A DNA stretch of 64,000 nt from Ruminococcus flavefaciens ATCC 19208 (lineage in GTDB: Bacteria; Bacillota; Clostridia; Oscillospirales; Ruminococcaceae). The position numbers were made by a program, and so were the translations under genes. This document shows, piece after piece, positions 42,683 to 51,536 of this stretch. Position 1 is the stretch's first letter; each line of letters begins with the position of its first letter. The notes under the pieces were generated by a model that was not told the DNA's origin, made no database searches, and saw only the letters and a list, made by a program, of their open reading frames with translations. The DNA lies in contig NZ_JAEF01000007.1 in NCBI RefSeq assembly GCF_000518765.1, forward strand, positions 118,305 to 182,304, read 5' to 3'.

Positions 42683-42853
42683 TTACTCAGCGTTAGGAGC
42701 ACCAACAGGACATACGCCTGCACAAGCGCCGCACTCTACACAAGCATCAGCGTCGATAACGTACTTGCCGTCGCCCTCAGAAATTGCGCCTACAGGGCAC
42801 TCACCTGCGCAAGCACCGCACATTACACAATCATCAGAAATAATATATGCCAT
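42683..42853 (-). CDS. 2[4Fe-4S] ferredoxin
   Basis: A 56-residue gene read directly from the minus strand. The protein starts MAYIISDDCVMCGACAGECP and its second half carries ACVECGACAGVCPVG, giving two complete CxxCxxCxxxCP clusters. It is a clostridial-type electron carrier for pyruvate:ferredoxin oxidoreductase, hydrogenase or similar enzymes. GGAGGT lies 9 bases before the ATG, with a good promoter upstream and a terminator just after the stop. It stands alone as a single-gene unit. Confidence 0.96.
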   Translation of the reverse strand: MAYIISDDCVMCGACAGECPVGAISEGDGKYVIDADACVECGACAGVCPVGAPNAE

Positions 42854-42905
42854 TATACATGCACCTCCGTATTAATCGGGAGCATACTTGCTCCTCGTTA
42901 TTTAC

Positions 42906-42933
42906 ATTGTATCATATTATTACAAAAAATCAA
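42906..42933 (-). promoter_or_regulatory. Promoter of the ferredoxin gene
   Basis: On the minus strand TTGATT (complement 42928-42933), 16 bases, TACAAT (complement 42906-42911). Confidence 0.65.
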
Positions 42934-42993
42934 GAGTTTTTTGTTAGTCTATGCTTACGTAAAAGCCTGCAAATTCCCGATAAACCGTAAAAT

Positions 42994-43022
42994 AAAGCCT
43001 GAGAGTCAGTCTCTCAGGCTTT
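42994..43022 (-). terminator. Terminator of the Wzy-like gene
   Basis: Stem aaagcctgagag/ctctcaggcttt with a 5-base loop, followed on the minus strand by tattttac. It lies 9 bases after the stop. Confidence 0.75.
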
Positions 43023-43031
43023 GCTGTACAA

Positions 43032-44501
43032 TTATTTTTTATTATTCTGTTTTTTCTGAGCTTTCGTTTCCTTTTCCGAAGCTATACCTGCACAGGCAGC
43101 ACCTGCGGCTGTCCAGAAAACAGGAGCAAAGGTTATGCTGCTGCATCCTATGAAGAATACAAGCACGCCTGTTACAGCTATTGCAAATACAGTAACTGCT
43201 TCGGCTGTCTTTCTTTTGCGGATCGACTTTATGCCCAGTGCCACAGCACCGATAAGGGTAAGTACAAAAGCGATAAGAGAAGGAATTCCTCTTGTAGCAG
43301 CGGTATAGAGATACTCATTATATACCTTGTCAAATGTGCCTCTGTTTACATCGCTTACCATAAACTCTGGAATAGACATATCAGGGTCTACTTCCGCAAA
43401 AGTATTAATAAGTGAAAACGCAAGCTGATCCGGACCTGTTCCGTAAAGGGCGTTATTCTCGATGATATCCAGTGACTTTATATTAAGATAAGAATATACC
43501 TCAAATGTATCGTCAATATCAACTGTCTCGGGATCATAGTTGCCTGATGCCGATGCTCTCATGTAACTGTCGCACCACCAGAGCAGCCTTCCGTCATAAA
43601 GCCTGTACGAATTTATATCACCGATAACTCCTCCGAAAACCAGAGCTATTGCAGCTCCTGCCGCAGCAAGGCTTGCAGGTAGACATACAAGACGTTTCTT
43701 CGGAGCTTTCAGCTTAATTGCAGCTATAGCTGAGATTATCACAGCAATTGCAAGTCCGCATATACCGATAAGCGAATATGTGAACATCATCACGAATGAG
43801 AAAAGCAGTGCAGAGCATATGAAAACCGTTCTGCGCACCTTGCTTTCAGATGTCATGAAGCCTATAAGTGCAGCAGTAAGTGAAAGTGTGAGCACCATAG
43901 CAAGGAAAAGCGGTGACATTGAAAGACCGGAGGCAGCATTTATCTTTATACCCATAGCATTGGTATAATGGCTGAGCTTTCCTGCAAATACCTGTATAAG
44001 CGATACCGCACTGTTTATTATGCCTGCTCCCACGATACCGTCAACAATAGTCTTCAGCGCCGTTTCGCGCTTCAGCGATGCAGCTGCCGAGAAAAAGCAT
44101 AAATAAAAGATTATGGCAAGCAAGCCCTCTCCTCTTTCGGGATAGCCGTAAAACGAAATATTCAGGTCAACGCCGTTCACAAGAGATACTACGCCCCACA
44201 GCACCATTGCTGCCATAGCACATACGGGAAAAGCGTTCCACTTGCTTATATACTTCTTCATCATACCGATGATAGCGATTATCATTGCGATAACTCCACC
44301 TGTAACAAGTCCGCCTGCCGTAAACGCATAGCTTGCTTTTATATTCACCTCATTGGCGTATATCTCAGGTGCGATAGTGAACAGCGGAGCCATCATCATT
44401 GCCAATGCAAGACCTCTTGAAGCAAGCTTTGAATACTGCTCCTCTGTCATGTTAAGGATAAAATTGGATTTTTCGGACGAATTAAATAATGTTTTTGCCA
44501 T
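43032..44501 (-). CDS. O-antigen ligase/polymerase (Wzy)-like membrane protein
   Basis: A 489-residue protein with about a dozen hydrophobic helices. The segment GYPERGEGLLAIIFYLCFF (about 118-136) matches the RGxG motif of the O-antigen ligase/polymerase superfamily, and a large outside loop (about 300-400, RLLWWCDSYMRAS...GTGPDQLAF) is where these enzymes carry activity. It probably joins or polymerises a lipid-linked surface glycan, but no other glycan genes are adjacent. The C-terminus is Lys/Asn-rich. The next gene upstream, the M6 protease, ends 35 bases before its start. Confidence 0.8.
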   Translation of the reverse strand: MAKTLFNSSEKSNFILNMTEEQYSKLASRGLALAMMMAPLFTIAPEIYANEVNIKASYAFTAGGLVTGGVIAMIIAIIGMMKKYISKWNAFPVCAMAAMVLWGVVSLVNGVDLNISFYGYPERGEGLLAIIFYLCFFSAAASLKRETALKTIVDGIVGAGIINSAVSLIQVFAGKLSHYTNAMGIKINAASGLSMSPLFLAMVLTLSLTAALIGFMTSESKVRRTVFICSALLFSFVMMFTYSLIGICGLAIAVIISAIAAIKLKAPKKRLVCLPASLAAAGAAIALVFGGVIGDINSYRLYDGRLLWWCDSYMRASASGNYDPETVDIDDTFEVYSYLNIKSLDIIENNALYGTGPDQLAFSLINTFAEVDPDMSIPEFMVSDVNRGTFDKVYNEYLYTAATRGIPSLIAFVLTLIGAVALGIKSIRKRKTAEAVTVFAIAVTGVLVFFIGCSSITFAPVFWTAAGAACAGIASEKETKAQKKQNNKK

Positions 44502-44536
44502 GTTTTGTATTTTCCTTCCTGCATTTCATGCAGTAT

Positions 44537-46255
44537 TTAATTATTTGGTGTCACAGTAACAGTATAGCTGCTGCCGCTCTTTTTGCCTACGGTGATAGTC
44601 AGTCCCGGGTCAATAGTCTGTCCGCCGCTTGCGTCATACCATCTGAAACCGTTTGTACTGCCGTTTACTGATGAGCCTTCTCTGAGAAGGTTGTCCTTGT
44701 CACCGTCATCTACCAGCCTTACAAAGCGTTTGCCGCTATCATTGTTGGTATACTCATTGTTTCCACTCTCGTACAGGAAATACTTCCTCCAGCCGTCATC
44801 GGCTTCCGTAGCCTCTATATGCAGCACTCTTACACCGCTGCCCGTAGGTCTCCACCAGAAATGCCCCTTAACCTGACTGTTATTTGCATCAAGTGTCGTA
44901 TACTCAAGAATGAAGTACTCGGATTTATATTCGCTGTTAAGGGAATTATTGGGTATTATCAGACAGTTTCCTTCATCTGACTGACCGTTGGTAAGCGTAA
45001 ATGTCTGTGCTCCCTTAGAGCGGTCATAGACCTGTATCTGATCCTCTCTGTACCAGCCCAGCATGAGCTTGGATACAGCGCTGAAGTCAGAAAAAGCCTC
45101 GTCCATAAGGTCATAGCCTGCCGAACCGTGCATTCCCTCAAAGTCCTCAGCCTCATAGAGGTAATAGTCGGGAAGTCCCATACAGTGACCCATTTCATGG
45201 AGATAGGTGGAAGTAAAGTCTACATAGTCGTTATCGCTCTTTATAGCGGCATTGCCTGTTATAACGTGACCTATAGCCATACCGTCCACTCTTGTCCAGT
45301 AATTTCCGCCGTATCCGCCTGCGCACGGCCACCAGTCGTTCTCGTCCGATGAGCTTGGAACGCAGAAGAGTATAGCATCTATTTCTCCGTTATGATCTGC
45401 ATCGAACTTTGTATAGTCTATCTGGCTGTCCATATTCTTTATTACTTCCGTAGTAAAGTCGGTCTTGTATACATCGCCCTCATAATTGCTTATATTCTTT
45501 TTGCAGGTATATCTGTAAGCCTTGCCCTGAAGGTTCATATTTCCCTTTGAAGCTCTGGAATAGAAAGCTGAGAAGCTCTCAAACGGATACATCTTTGAGT
45601 TTTTATTCTCTCCGCCGAATGCTATCTCTTCAATGCGGTCTGTAGACGGCTCGTAATCGAACTTGCAGTCAGGGAAATCCACATAGAATATTATCAGGTT
45701 CGCATCGCCCTGTGAAGGCAGAGTTCCGTACATATCATACACAGGAGCAGGGATAAAGTCCTTCTTTAGCGCGGTGGTTGTAGTAGTAGTGGTTGTTGTT
45801 GTAGTCGTTGTAGTTGTGGTAGTAGTTGTTGTGGTGGCAGTCGTCGTTTCTGGTACCCACTGCACAACATTACCCCTGTAATTACTGTTAAGTACGCTTT
45901 TTCTGAGCTCCACAAGATCATGGATATCTACAGTACTGTCGAAATTCAGATCTGCTTTCTGGATAGCTCCGTTATTTATCAGAGCGTCCATGCGCGTTCC
46001 GTTTGCAAACTCGATGGAATACTTCTCTGATCCCGACACGCTGTACACGCTCTTGTCATCAAATTTAGCGGTGCCGTGCAGATCTTTTGAAAGGACAACG
46101 ATATCCGCCACATTTACCTGACTGTCATTGTTAAGATCTCCCAGTGTACAGACCTTTTTCCATGCAGCTCCCGCACTTGCGGGAATAGTCACAGCGGCTA
46201 TCAGTGCCGTCGCAGCAAATGATGTCAGTGCTTTGAAAAATGCAGTCTTTTTCAT
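44537..46255 (-). CDS. M6-family metalloprotease with N-terminal dockerin
   Basis: A 572-residue exported zinc protease. Order: signal peptide (about 1-30); dockerin at the N-terminus (about 36-120) with loops DLNNDSQVNVAD and DLNFDSTVDIHD, separated by a longer insert than usual; poly-Thr linker (about 137-160); M6 (immune inhibitor A-like) catalytic domain with HEMGHCMGLPD (H353-E354-H357, zinc ligands plus D363); and a C-terminal beta domain. AAGGGGG lies before the ATG. A cellulosomal protease might process cellulosome parts or attack plant or rival proteins. N-terminal placement of the dockerin is less common than C-terminal. Confidence 0.9.
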   Translation of the reverse strand: MKKTAFFKALTSFAATALIAAVTIPASAGAAWKKVCTLGDLNNDSQVNVADIVVLSKDLHGTAKFDDKSVYSVSGSEKYSIEFANGTRMDALINNGAIQKADLNFDSTVDIHDLVELRKSVLNSNYRGNVVQWVPETTTATTTTTTTTTTTTTTTTTTTTTALKKDFIPAPVYDMYGTLPSQGDANLIIFYVDFPDCKFDYEPSTDRIEEIAFGGENKNSKMYPFESFSAFYSRASKGNMNLQGKAYRYTCKKNISNYEGDVYKTDFTTEVIKNMDSQIDYTKFDADHNGEIDAILFCVPSSSDENDWWPCAGGYGGNYWTRVDGMAIGHVITGNAAIKSDNDYVDFTSTYLHEMGHCMGLPDYYLYEAEDFEGMHGSAGYDLMDEAFSDFSAVSKLMLGWYREDQIQVYDRSKGAQTFTLTNGQSDEGNCLIIPNNSLNSEYKSEYFILEYTTLDANNSQVKGHFWWRPTGSGVRVLHIEATEADDGWRKYFLYESGNNEYTNNDSGKRFVRLVDDGDKDNLLREGSSVNGSTNGFRWYDASGGQTIDPGLTITVGKKSGSSYTVTVTPNN

Positions 46256-46345
46256 AATAATGATCCCCCTTTACGTAAAGGACGTATTTCATTCTGAAAG
46301 CACAAGTGAAACAGTCTCGCTTATGTTTCCACAGTGAAATAAAAT

Positions 46346-46372
46346 GGCTGTCGAGCATAATGCCCGACAGCC
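46346..46372 (-). terminator. Terminator of rny
   Basis: Stem ggctgtcg (46346-46353)/cgacagcc (46365-46372) followed on the minus strand by attttattt. Confidence 0.65.
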
Positions 46373-46408
46373 GAACTTTCTGCGTTCACTATTTACCGCA
46401 TAAACACA

Positions 46409-47986
46409 TTATTTAGCGTAGTCAGAAACTCTGCTCTCACGAATGAGATTGACCTTGATCTGACCCGGATAATCCATTTCAGATTCGATCTGCTGAGCGA
46501 TCTGTCTTGCAACGAGGACCATCTTTTCATCATTGATGACCTCAGGCATAACCATGATCCTGACTTCACGTCCTGCCTGTACTGCGAAGCACTTCTCAAC
46601 GCCGTCATATGAGTTGCATATCTCCTCAAGCTTCTGAAGACGTTTGATATAGCTTTCGTAGTTTTCGCTTCTTGCGGCAGGTCTTGCAGCGGAGATAGCG
46701 TCGGCTGCCTGAACTATGCAGGCAATAACTGTCTTTGGCTCGACATCGTTGTGATGTGCCTCAACAGCATGGATAATAACAGGATTTTCGTTGTATTTTT
46801 TACAAACATCAACGCCTATCTGAACGTGTGAACCTTCGATCTCGGCAGTAAGAGCCTTACCGATATCGTGAAGAAGTCCTGCACGTCTTGCAATATTTGC
46901 GTCAACTCCCAGCTCTGAAGCAAGAACACCGCAGAGCTTGGCAACCTCGATGGAATGATCGAGGACATTCTGTCTGTAGCTTGTACGGAATTTAAGACGA
47001 CCGATAAGCTTTATAAGCTCATGATTAAGACCGTGAACATTTGTCTCGATAACAGCACGTTCACCCTCCTGCTTGATGCGGTACTCGACCTCACGCTTAG
47101 CCTTTTCGACCATTTCCTCAATACGTGTAGGGTGGATTCTTCCGTCAGCGATAAGCTTTTCGAGAGCGATCCTTGCGACCTCACGTCTGATCTGGTCAAA
47201 ACAGGAAATAGTGATAGCCTCGGGAGTATCGTCAATAATAAGATCAACACCTGTCAGAGTTTCAAGAGTTCTTATATTACGGCCCTCACGACCGATGATA
47301 CGACCCTTCATTTCATCATTCGGAAGCGGAACAACGGAAACTGCTGCCTCTGATACCTGATCGGCAGCAACCTTGGCGATAGCCAGCGAGATATAGCTTC
47401 TTGCCTTCTCCTGACATTCATCCTTGATAACCTGCTCGTAGGCTGCTACCTTTACAGCCTTTTCGTGTACCAGATCGTCCTCAAGCTTTGAGATGATATA
47501 CTCCTTAGCCTGATCCTTGGTGAATTCGGAAATACGCTCCAGAATATCCATCTGGCTCTTCTTTATAGAGTCAGCCTCCTTCAGCTTTTCGTCAGCTGTT
47601 TTGATCTTCTGGTTGAGAGTTTCCTCTTTCTTTTCAAGGTTATCAGTTTTCTTGTCTAAGTTTTCTTCCTTCTGCTGCATACGTCTTTCCTGACGTGACA
47701 GCTCTGCTCTGCGATCCTTGATCTCCTTATCTGCTTCAGTGCGGAGCTTATGTATTTCGTCCTTTGCTTCAATGAGCGCGCTTTTCTTCTTATTATCAGC
47801 GTCCTTTTCGGCATCTTCGATGATACGCTCAGCCTGCTGTTCAGCAGAGCCTACTATCGCTTCTGCGTCGTGCTTGCGCTTTTCAACGCCTGCCTCAACG
47901 CCCTTTTTGTAGAACAGAGCATATCCAACGCCAACGCCTGCTGCTAAAGCAGCAATAATAAGGACAATAGCGATGATTGGATCCAT
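46409..47986 (-). CDS. rny: Ribonuclease Y
   Basis: Membrane-anchored endoribonuclease that begins much mRNA decay in Firmicutes. It is 525 aa from the chosen start at 47986 (MDPIIAIV), where GGAGGT lies 10 bases upstream. An earlier in-frame start would add 16 residues and another Met abuts the SD. An N-terminal helix anchors it (3-22). A long Lys/Glu coiled coil follows (about 25-195), then a KH domain with [13 protein letters not shown] and an HD domain with [12 protein letters not shown] carrying the metal-binding His-Asp. It is preceded by an unusually long leader (about 300 bases) and a consensus promoter. Confidence 0.97.
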   Translation of the reverse strand: MDPIIAIVLIIAALAAGVGVGYALFYKKGVEAGVEKRKHDAEAIVGSAEQQAERIIEDAEKDADNKKKSALIEAKDEIHKLRTEADKEIKDRRAELSRQERRMQQKEENLDKKTDNLEKKEETLNQKIKTADEKLKEADSIKKSQMDILERISEFTKDQAKEYIISKLEDDLVHEKAVKVAAYEQVIKDECQEKARSYISLAIAKVAADQVSEAAVSVVPLPNDEMKGRIIGREGRNIRTLETLTGVDLIIDDTPEAITISCFDQIRREVARIALEKLIADGRIHPTRIEEMVEKAKREVEYRIKQEGERAVIETNVHGLNHELIKLIGRLKFRTSYRQNVLDHSIEVAKLCGVLASELGVDANIARRAGLLHDIGKALTAEIEGSHVQIGVDVCKKYNENPVIIHAVEAHHNDVEPKTVIACIVQAADAISAARPAARSENYESYIKRLQKLEEICNSYDGVEKCFAVQAGREVRIMVMPEVINDEKMVLVARQIAQQIESEMDYPGQIKVNLIRESRVSDYAK

Positions 47987-47989
47987 ACA

Positions 47990-48284
47990 GTGCATTACCT
48001 CCTTTTTGTAAAAATAATCAAAAGTTTGTATCATAATTTTTTATTATTACTGAAAGGCGGTAAATGCCGCTTTTTTTATTCATTTGTAAATATATAGATC
48101 AAGAGCCGATCCCCCATAGGATCCGACCCGCAAAAAATAGACGGACGTATTTATCCCCGTCCAAAATTTGTTTTCATTATCATATTTATACCGCAGGAAC
48201 TTTATATATATCGCCCTTTACGGATAATGATTTAAAACAAAGCTGCATATACTGCCAAAGTAATATTATGCAAATAAATACAAC
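47990..48284 (-). ncRNA. Long structured 5' leader of rny
   Basis: From the predicted start near 48284 to the rny start the leader is about 300 bases. Two hairpins are clear: one at 48104-48128 (gatcc-based stem with a bulge) and ggacg/cgtcc at 48143-48162, the latter followed on the minus strand by a T-rich run, so it could terminate early transcripts. It matches no riboswitch class I recognise. Autoregulation by RNase Y cleavage would be a natural hypothesis. Confidence 0.4.
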
Positions 48285-48290
48285 ATAATT

Positions 48291-48319
48291 ATTATATAAT
48301 ATTTCGGGCGCTATGTCAA
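48291..48319 (-). promoter_or_regulatory. Promoter of rny
   Basis: On the minus strand TTGACA (complement 48314-48319), 17 bases, TATAAT (complement 48291-48296): a full consensus match. Confidence 0.8.
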
Positions 48320-48386
48320 TAGATTTTTTTTGAATAAAAGCACCAAAAAGTTGTTAGTGAGCAGAAAGCAGTGAGTAGTTATTAGC

Positions 48387-48466
48387 AGGGGCGGATATTA
48401 TCCGCCCGTGTATGCCTTACATAACAGATAACGCAAAAAATTGTAGGGGCGAACAGTGTTCGCCCG
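48387..48466. repeat. Two GTAGGG-type palindromes
   Basis: Units at 48387-48410 (aggggcggatattatccgcc) and 48442-48466 (TGTAGGGG foot, cgaac/gttcg stem). They lie in the rny-dapL gap, which otherwise holds the rny promoter and leader, and the dapL terminator. Confidence 0.7.
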
Positions 48467-48550
48467 TAAATCCCGATGATATTCACCGTGTCGAGAAGCA
48501 ATTGCCCTTTTGATGATAAGTGGACGAGCAAGGGTGCAGCGTCACGCTGC

Positions 48551-48580
48551 AAAAAAGGGCGGATAGCTCCGCCCTTTTCA
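48551..48580 (-). terminator. Terminator of dapF-dapL
   Basis: Stem aaaagggcgga/tccgccctttt with a T run on the minus strand, directly adjoining the dapL stop at 48581. Confidence 0.8.
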
Positions 48581-49792
48581 TTATTTCATATCATTTACAA
48601 GCTTTTCAAAACGCTCCATAGCCTCGATAGTACGCTGTCTGGCACCGAACGAAGTCAGTCTGAACCAGCCCTCGCCGTTCTTTCCGAAGCCTGCGCCCGG
48701 AGTTCCCACAACTGCTATCTTTTCAAGCATAAGGTCGAAGAAATCCCAGCTCTTCATATCATTAGGACACTTGAACCAGATATACGGCGAATTTACGCCG
48801 CCTGTGAACTTAACGCCCAGCTTTGTCATAGTCTCGGATATTATACGTGCATTCTCCTGATAGTAAGCTATATTCTCATGTACCTGCTTCAAGCCCTCGG
48901 GAGTGAATACAGCAGCTGCTGCGCACTGTACAGGGTAGGAAACGCCGTTGAACTTGCTTCCCTGTCGTCTGCCCCATATCTGAGCCACAGAAACCTCTGT
49001 ACCGTCGCTTGCGATGACCTTGAGTGCATCGGGGATAACGGTATATCCGCATCTCATACCTGTAAAGCCTGCGGTCTTTGAAAGTGAGCACATCTCGATA
49101 CAGCACTCCTTAGCACCTTCGATGCAGAATATGCTTCTCGGCACATCAGGATCTGTGATAAATGCTTCATAAGCCGAATCATAGATAATTACAGCATTAT
49201 TCTTCTTAGCGTAAGCTATCCACTGCTTCAGCTGCTCACGGTTATATACCGAGCCTGTAGGGTTATTCGGTGAGCAGAGATAGATGATATCTGCGTGTAC
49301 CGACTCATCAGGCATTGCAGCAAAACCGTTCTCCTCGTTTGAGTCGGCATAGATTATCTTTCTGCCGCTCATCAGGTTAGAGTCCACATAAACAGGATAA
49401 GCAGGGTCTGTGACAAGGATAGTATTGTCGTCGCCGAAGATATCCACGATATTTCCGCAGTCAGACTTTGCACCGTCGTTTATCCTTATCTCGTTCGGAG
49501 CAACATCAGCTCCGAAGCTCTTATAATAGCCCGAAACAGCTTCACGCAGGAAATCATAGCCTGCACCGCTGTCCTCATATCCCTTGAAGGTCTCCTTTAC
49601 GCCCATTTCATCGCAGCCCTTTTTCATTGCCTCTATGACAACAGGTGCGATAGGAAGAGTAACATCGCCGATACCCATTCTTATGATATCAGCCTCGGGG
49701 TGAGCCTCCTTGAAAGCGGCTATTTTCTTTGCAATATTTATAAAAAGGTAGTTTTTCTCAAGTCTGAGAAAATTTTCGTTCAGCTGCGGCAT
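48581..49792 (-). CDS. dapL: LL-diaminopimelate aminotransferase
   Basis: PLP enzyme that converts tetrahydrodipicolinate straight to LL-diaminopimelate using glutamate, bypassing the acylated intermediates. It is 403 aa, class I/II fold. The family-specific start NENFLRLEKNYLFINIAKKI and RMGIGDVTLPI, SPNNPTG and the PLP lysine in CSLSKTAGFTGMRCG (K239) support DapL rather than a general aminotransferase. Its start overlaps the end of dapF by 13 bases, so the two are translationally coupled. The rest of the pathway (asd, dapA, dapB) lies 40 kb away in this window. Confidence 0.95.
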   Translation of the reverse strand: MPQLNENFLRLEKNYLFINIAKKIAAFKEAHPEADIIRMGIGDVTLPIAPVVIEAMKKGCDEMGVKETFKGYEDSGAGYDFLREAVSGYYKSFGADVAPNEIRINDGAKSDCGNIVDIFGDDNTILVTDPAYPVYVDSNLMSGRKIIYADSNEENGFAAMPDESVHADIIYLCSPNNPTGSVYNREQLKQWIAYAKKNNAVIIYDSAYEAFITDPDVPRSIFCIEGAKECCIEMCSLSKTAGFTGMRCGYTVIPDALKVIASDGTEVSVAQIWGRRQGSKFNGVSYPVQCAAAAVFTPEGLKQVHENIAYYQENARIISETMTKLGVKFTGGVNSPYIWFKCPNDMKSWDFFDLMLEKIAVVGTPGAGFGKNGEGWFRLTSFGARQRTIEAMERFEKLVNDMK

Positions 49793-50658
49793 ACAACATT
49801 CTCCTTTGCTTTATTTATGAATTCGTCGGAAACCTCTCCCTCGAAAACGTACTCAGCAGGACCTGTCATAAGTACAGTTCCGTCCGACTTATAAGTGATA
49901 CGCAGATCTCCTCCGCGAAGATGCACAAGTACCTCTTCGTCCTGCTTGCAGATACCGTTGAGCACCGCTGCCACAACTGTAGCACAGGTACCCGTACCGC
50001 AGGCGAAGGTCTCGCCGCTTCCGCGCTCCCAGACGCGCATATTGAGAGTATGGTCGTCGATGACTTCTGCAAACTCAGTATTCACGCGATTAGGGAAGAG
50101 TTCATGGTTCTCGAAGTGAGGACCTATTTTTTCAAGGTCAAGCTCTGCTATGCCCTCTGTGAAGATTACAGCATGGGGATTTCCCATAGAAACACAGGTT
50201 ATATCCCATGTTTTGCCGCAGACCTCAACAGGTCGGCTCACAAAGCGGTCAAGATCGCTGTTGACGGGGATATCCTTTGGTACAAGTATAGCCTTGCCCA
50301 TATCCACAGTAACAGAATCCACCTTATTGTCCTTTAAATAAAGCTTCAGATATTTTATGCCTGAATTTGTCTCCAGTGTAATGTCAGTCTTGTCGGTAAG
50401 TCCCATATCATAGACGTATTTGCCGATACAGCGTGTGGCATTGCCGCACATCATAGCCTCAGAGCCGTCTGCGTTGAATATCCTCATGCGGAAATCCGCA
50501 ATATCCGAGGGCATGATGAGTACAAGACCATCGCCGCCAACGCCCTTGTGCCTGTCGCTGAGGACTACAGAGACCTTTTCTGGCTCACTGACAGTTTCCT
50601 CGAAGCAGTTCACATAGATATAGTCGTTGCCGATGCCGTGCATTTTTGAAAATTTCAT
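49780..50658 (-). CDS. dapF: Diaminopimelate epimerase
   Basis: Converts LL- to meso-diaminopimelate for peptidoglycan and lysine. It is 292 aa, two-lobed, with the catalytic cysteine pair C71 (MMCGNATRC) and C220 (FACGTGTCA), and the opening MHGIGNDYIYVNC. It overlaps dapL by 13 bases. A promoter lies at 50757-50786. The roughly 90-base leader can form hairpins (for example ctccc with gggag) but is not a lysine riboswitch, unlike the asd leader. Confidence 0.97.
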   Translation of the reverse strand: MKFSKMHGIGNDYIYVNCFEETVSEPEKVSVVLSDRHKGVGGDGLVLIMPSDIADFRMRIFNADGSEAMMCGNATRCIGKYVYDMGLTDKTDITLETNSGIKYLKLYLKDNKVDSVTVDMGKAILVPKDIPVNSDLDRFVSRPVEVCGKTWDITCVSMGNPHAVIFTEGIAELDLEKIGPHFENHELFPNRVNTEFAEVIDDHTLNMRVWERGSGETFACGTGTCATVVAAVLNGICKQDEEVLVHLRGGDLRITYKSDGTVLMTGPAEYVFEGEVSDEFINKAKENVVCRS

Positions 50659-50756
50659 AGTTTTGCTCCCATCGGTGGTGACTCACGGGAGAGAGCAGTA
50701 AACAGCGGTGCTAAACAGCTCCTGCGCTGCTAACACGCAAAAGCTTCGCTACACTT

Positions 50757-50786
50757 ATTATATACTAACGTAATAGGTGATGTCAA
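50757..50786 (-). promoter_or_regulatory. Promoter of dapF-dapL
   Basis: On the minus strand TTGACA (complement 50781-50786), 18 bases, TATAAT (complement 50757-50762). Confidence 0.7.
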
Positions 50787-50817
50787 TAGCTAATTAGTGA
50801 AAAAAGAGCTGAGAATT

Positions 50818-50874
50818 GTAGGGGCTGCCTTTGGCGGCCCGAGCCTTACGATGCAAATAACGCCAGCCCCTACA
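50818..50874. repeat. Composite GTAGGG repeat
   Basis: Begins TGTAGGGGCT (50815-50825 region) and ends with the complementary agcccctaca (50865-50874). It includes a ggc-rich palindrome (50818-50841) and the tag cttacgatgcaa (50845-50856) shared with 39993-40004. It is followed by the ctcaactctcaa phrase also found near 335-360. Confidence 0.7.
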
Positions 50875-50891
50875 TTCTCAACTCTCAACTG

Positions 50892-50930
50892 TAAAACAAA
50901 AGGGGTGTGATAAACGAATTACCACACCCA
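50892..50930 (-). terminator. Terminator of the YegP-like gene
   Basis: Stem gggtgtg (50903-50909)/cacaccc (50923-50929) with tttgttttac following on the minus strand. Confidence 0.65.
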
Positions 50931-50956
50931 TATATATCCCTATTCCCCTGAAGGAC

Positions 50957-51346
50957 TTACTTTTTATCAGGCTCAGGCTCGATAACAGGAGCATCGACCG
51001 CATTCTTTCTCACGCTGGCGATACCCTTCTTACAGCTGTCCTTCTTGACGTAACCGCTCTCGCAGCAAGCGATGATCTCACCGTTTCTTGCTTTAAGGCG
51101 GAATCTGAATTCGCCTGATTTGTCCTTGTAAATCTCGAACTTCGGATTTGTCTCAGTCTGAAATCCTTCTACGGTCTGATCCTCAAGATTAGCCTCAGGA
51201 GCGTTCTTCATAACGCTGGCGATGCCGTTTTTCACGCTTGCGAGTGTATTATATACCTCTCCGCCTGTAGCGATCACCTCTCCGTTTCCAGCCTTCAGGC
51301 TGAATGTAAAGCCAGTCTTGGTAGTCTTGATGATGAATTTGCCCAT
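50957..51346 (-). CDS. YegP-family protein with two DUF1508 repeats
   Basis: A 129-residue protein made of two DUF1508 units. Repeat 1 contains FTFSLKAGNGEVIATGGEVY and repeat 2 FRFRLKARNGEIIACCESGY, each followed by a KxGIASVxKNA segment. The family is widespread in bacteria, small and of unknown function. A full-consensus promoter lies upstream and a terminator downstream, so it is a single-gene unit. The C-terminal tail (EPEPDKK) is short and charged. Confidence 0.88.
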   Translation of the reverse strand: MGKFIIKTTKTGFTFSLKAGNGEVIATGGEVYNTLASVKNGIASVMKNAPEANLEDQTVEGFQTETNPKFEIYKDKSGEFRFRLKARNGEIIACCESGYVKKDSCKKGIASVRKNAVDAPVIEPEPDKK

Positions 51347-51411
51347 AATATTTTTTCAACACCTTTCAGCAATATTATTATAAATCGAACTTGCCGCCGA
51401 TTTTCACCATA

Positions 51412-51440
51412 ATTATAACTGAATTATATCAGCTTGTCAA
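51412..51440 (-). promoter_or_regulatory. Promoter of the YegP-like gene
   Basis: On the minus strand TTGACA (complement 51435-51440), 17 bases, TATAAT (complement 51412-51417): full consensus. Confidence 0.8.
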
Positions 51441-51500
51441 TAGATTTTGTTAAATTTCATCAAAATAACGAACAAAAAGTAAATCTGTTCAATTTTTGAT

Positions 51501-51526
51501 AAAAAAAGAGCGCACAATGTACGCTC
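51501..51526 (-). terminator. Terminator after ispE
   Basis: Stem gagcg (51508-51512)/cgctc (51522-51526) followed on the minus strand by seven T. Confidence 0.7.
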
Positions 51527-51536
51527 CTGACTATAT

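Noticed and set aside
42579-42875. A 98-residue plus-strand frame opposite the ferredoxin gene
   Set aside because: The minus strand encodes a perfect two-cluster ferredoxin with promoter, ribosome site and terminator.
48064-48288. A 74-residue plus-strand frame in the rny leader
   Set aside because: No ribosome site, unusual composition, and it overlaps the predicted rny leader and promoter on the other strand.
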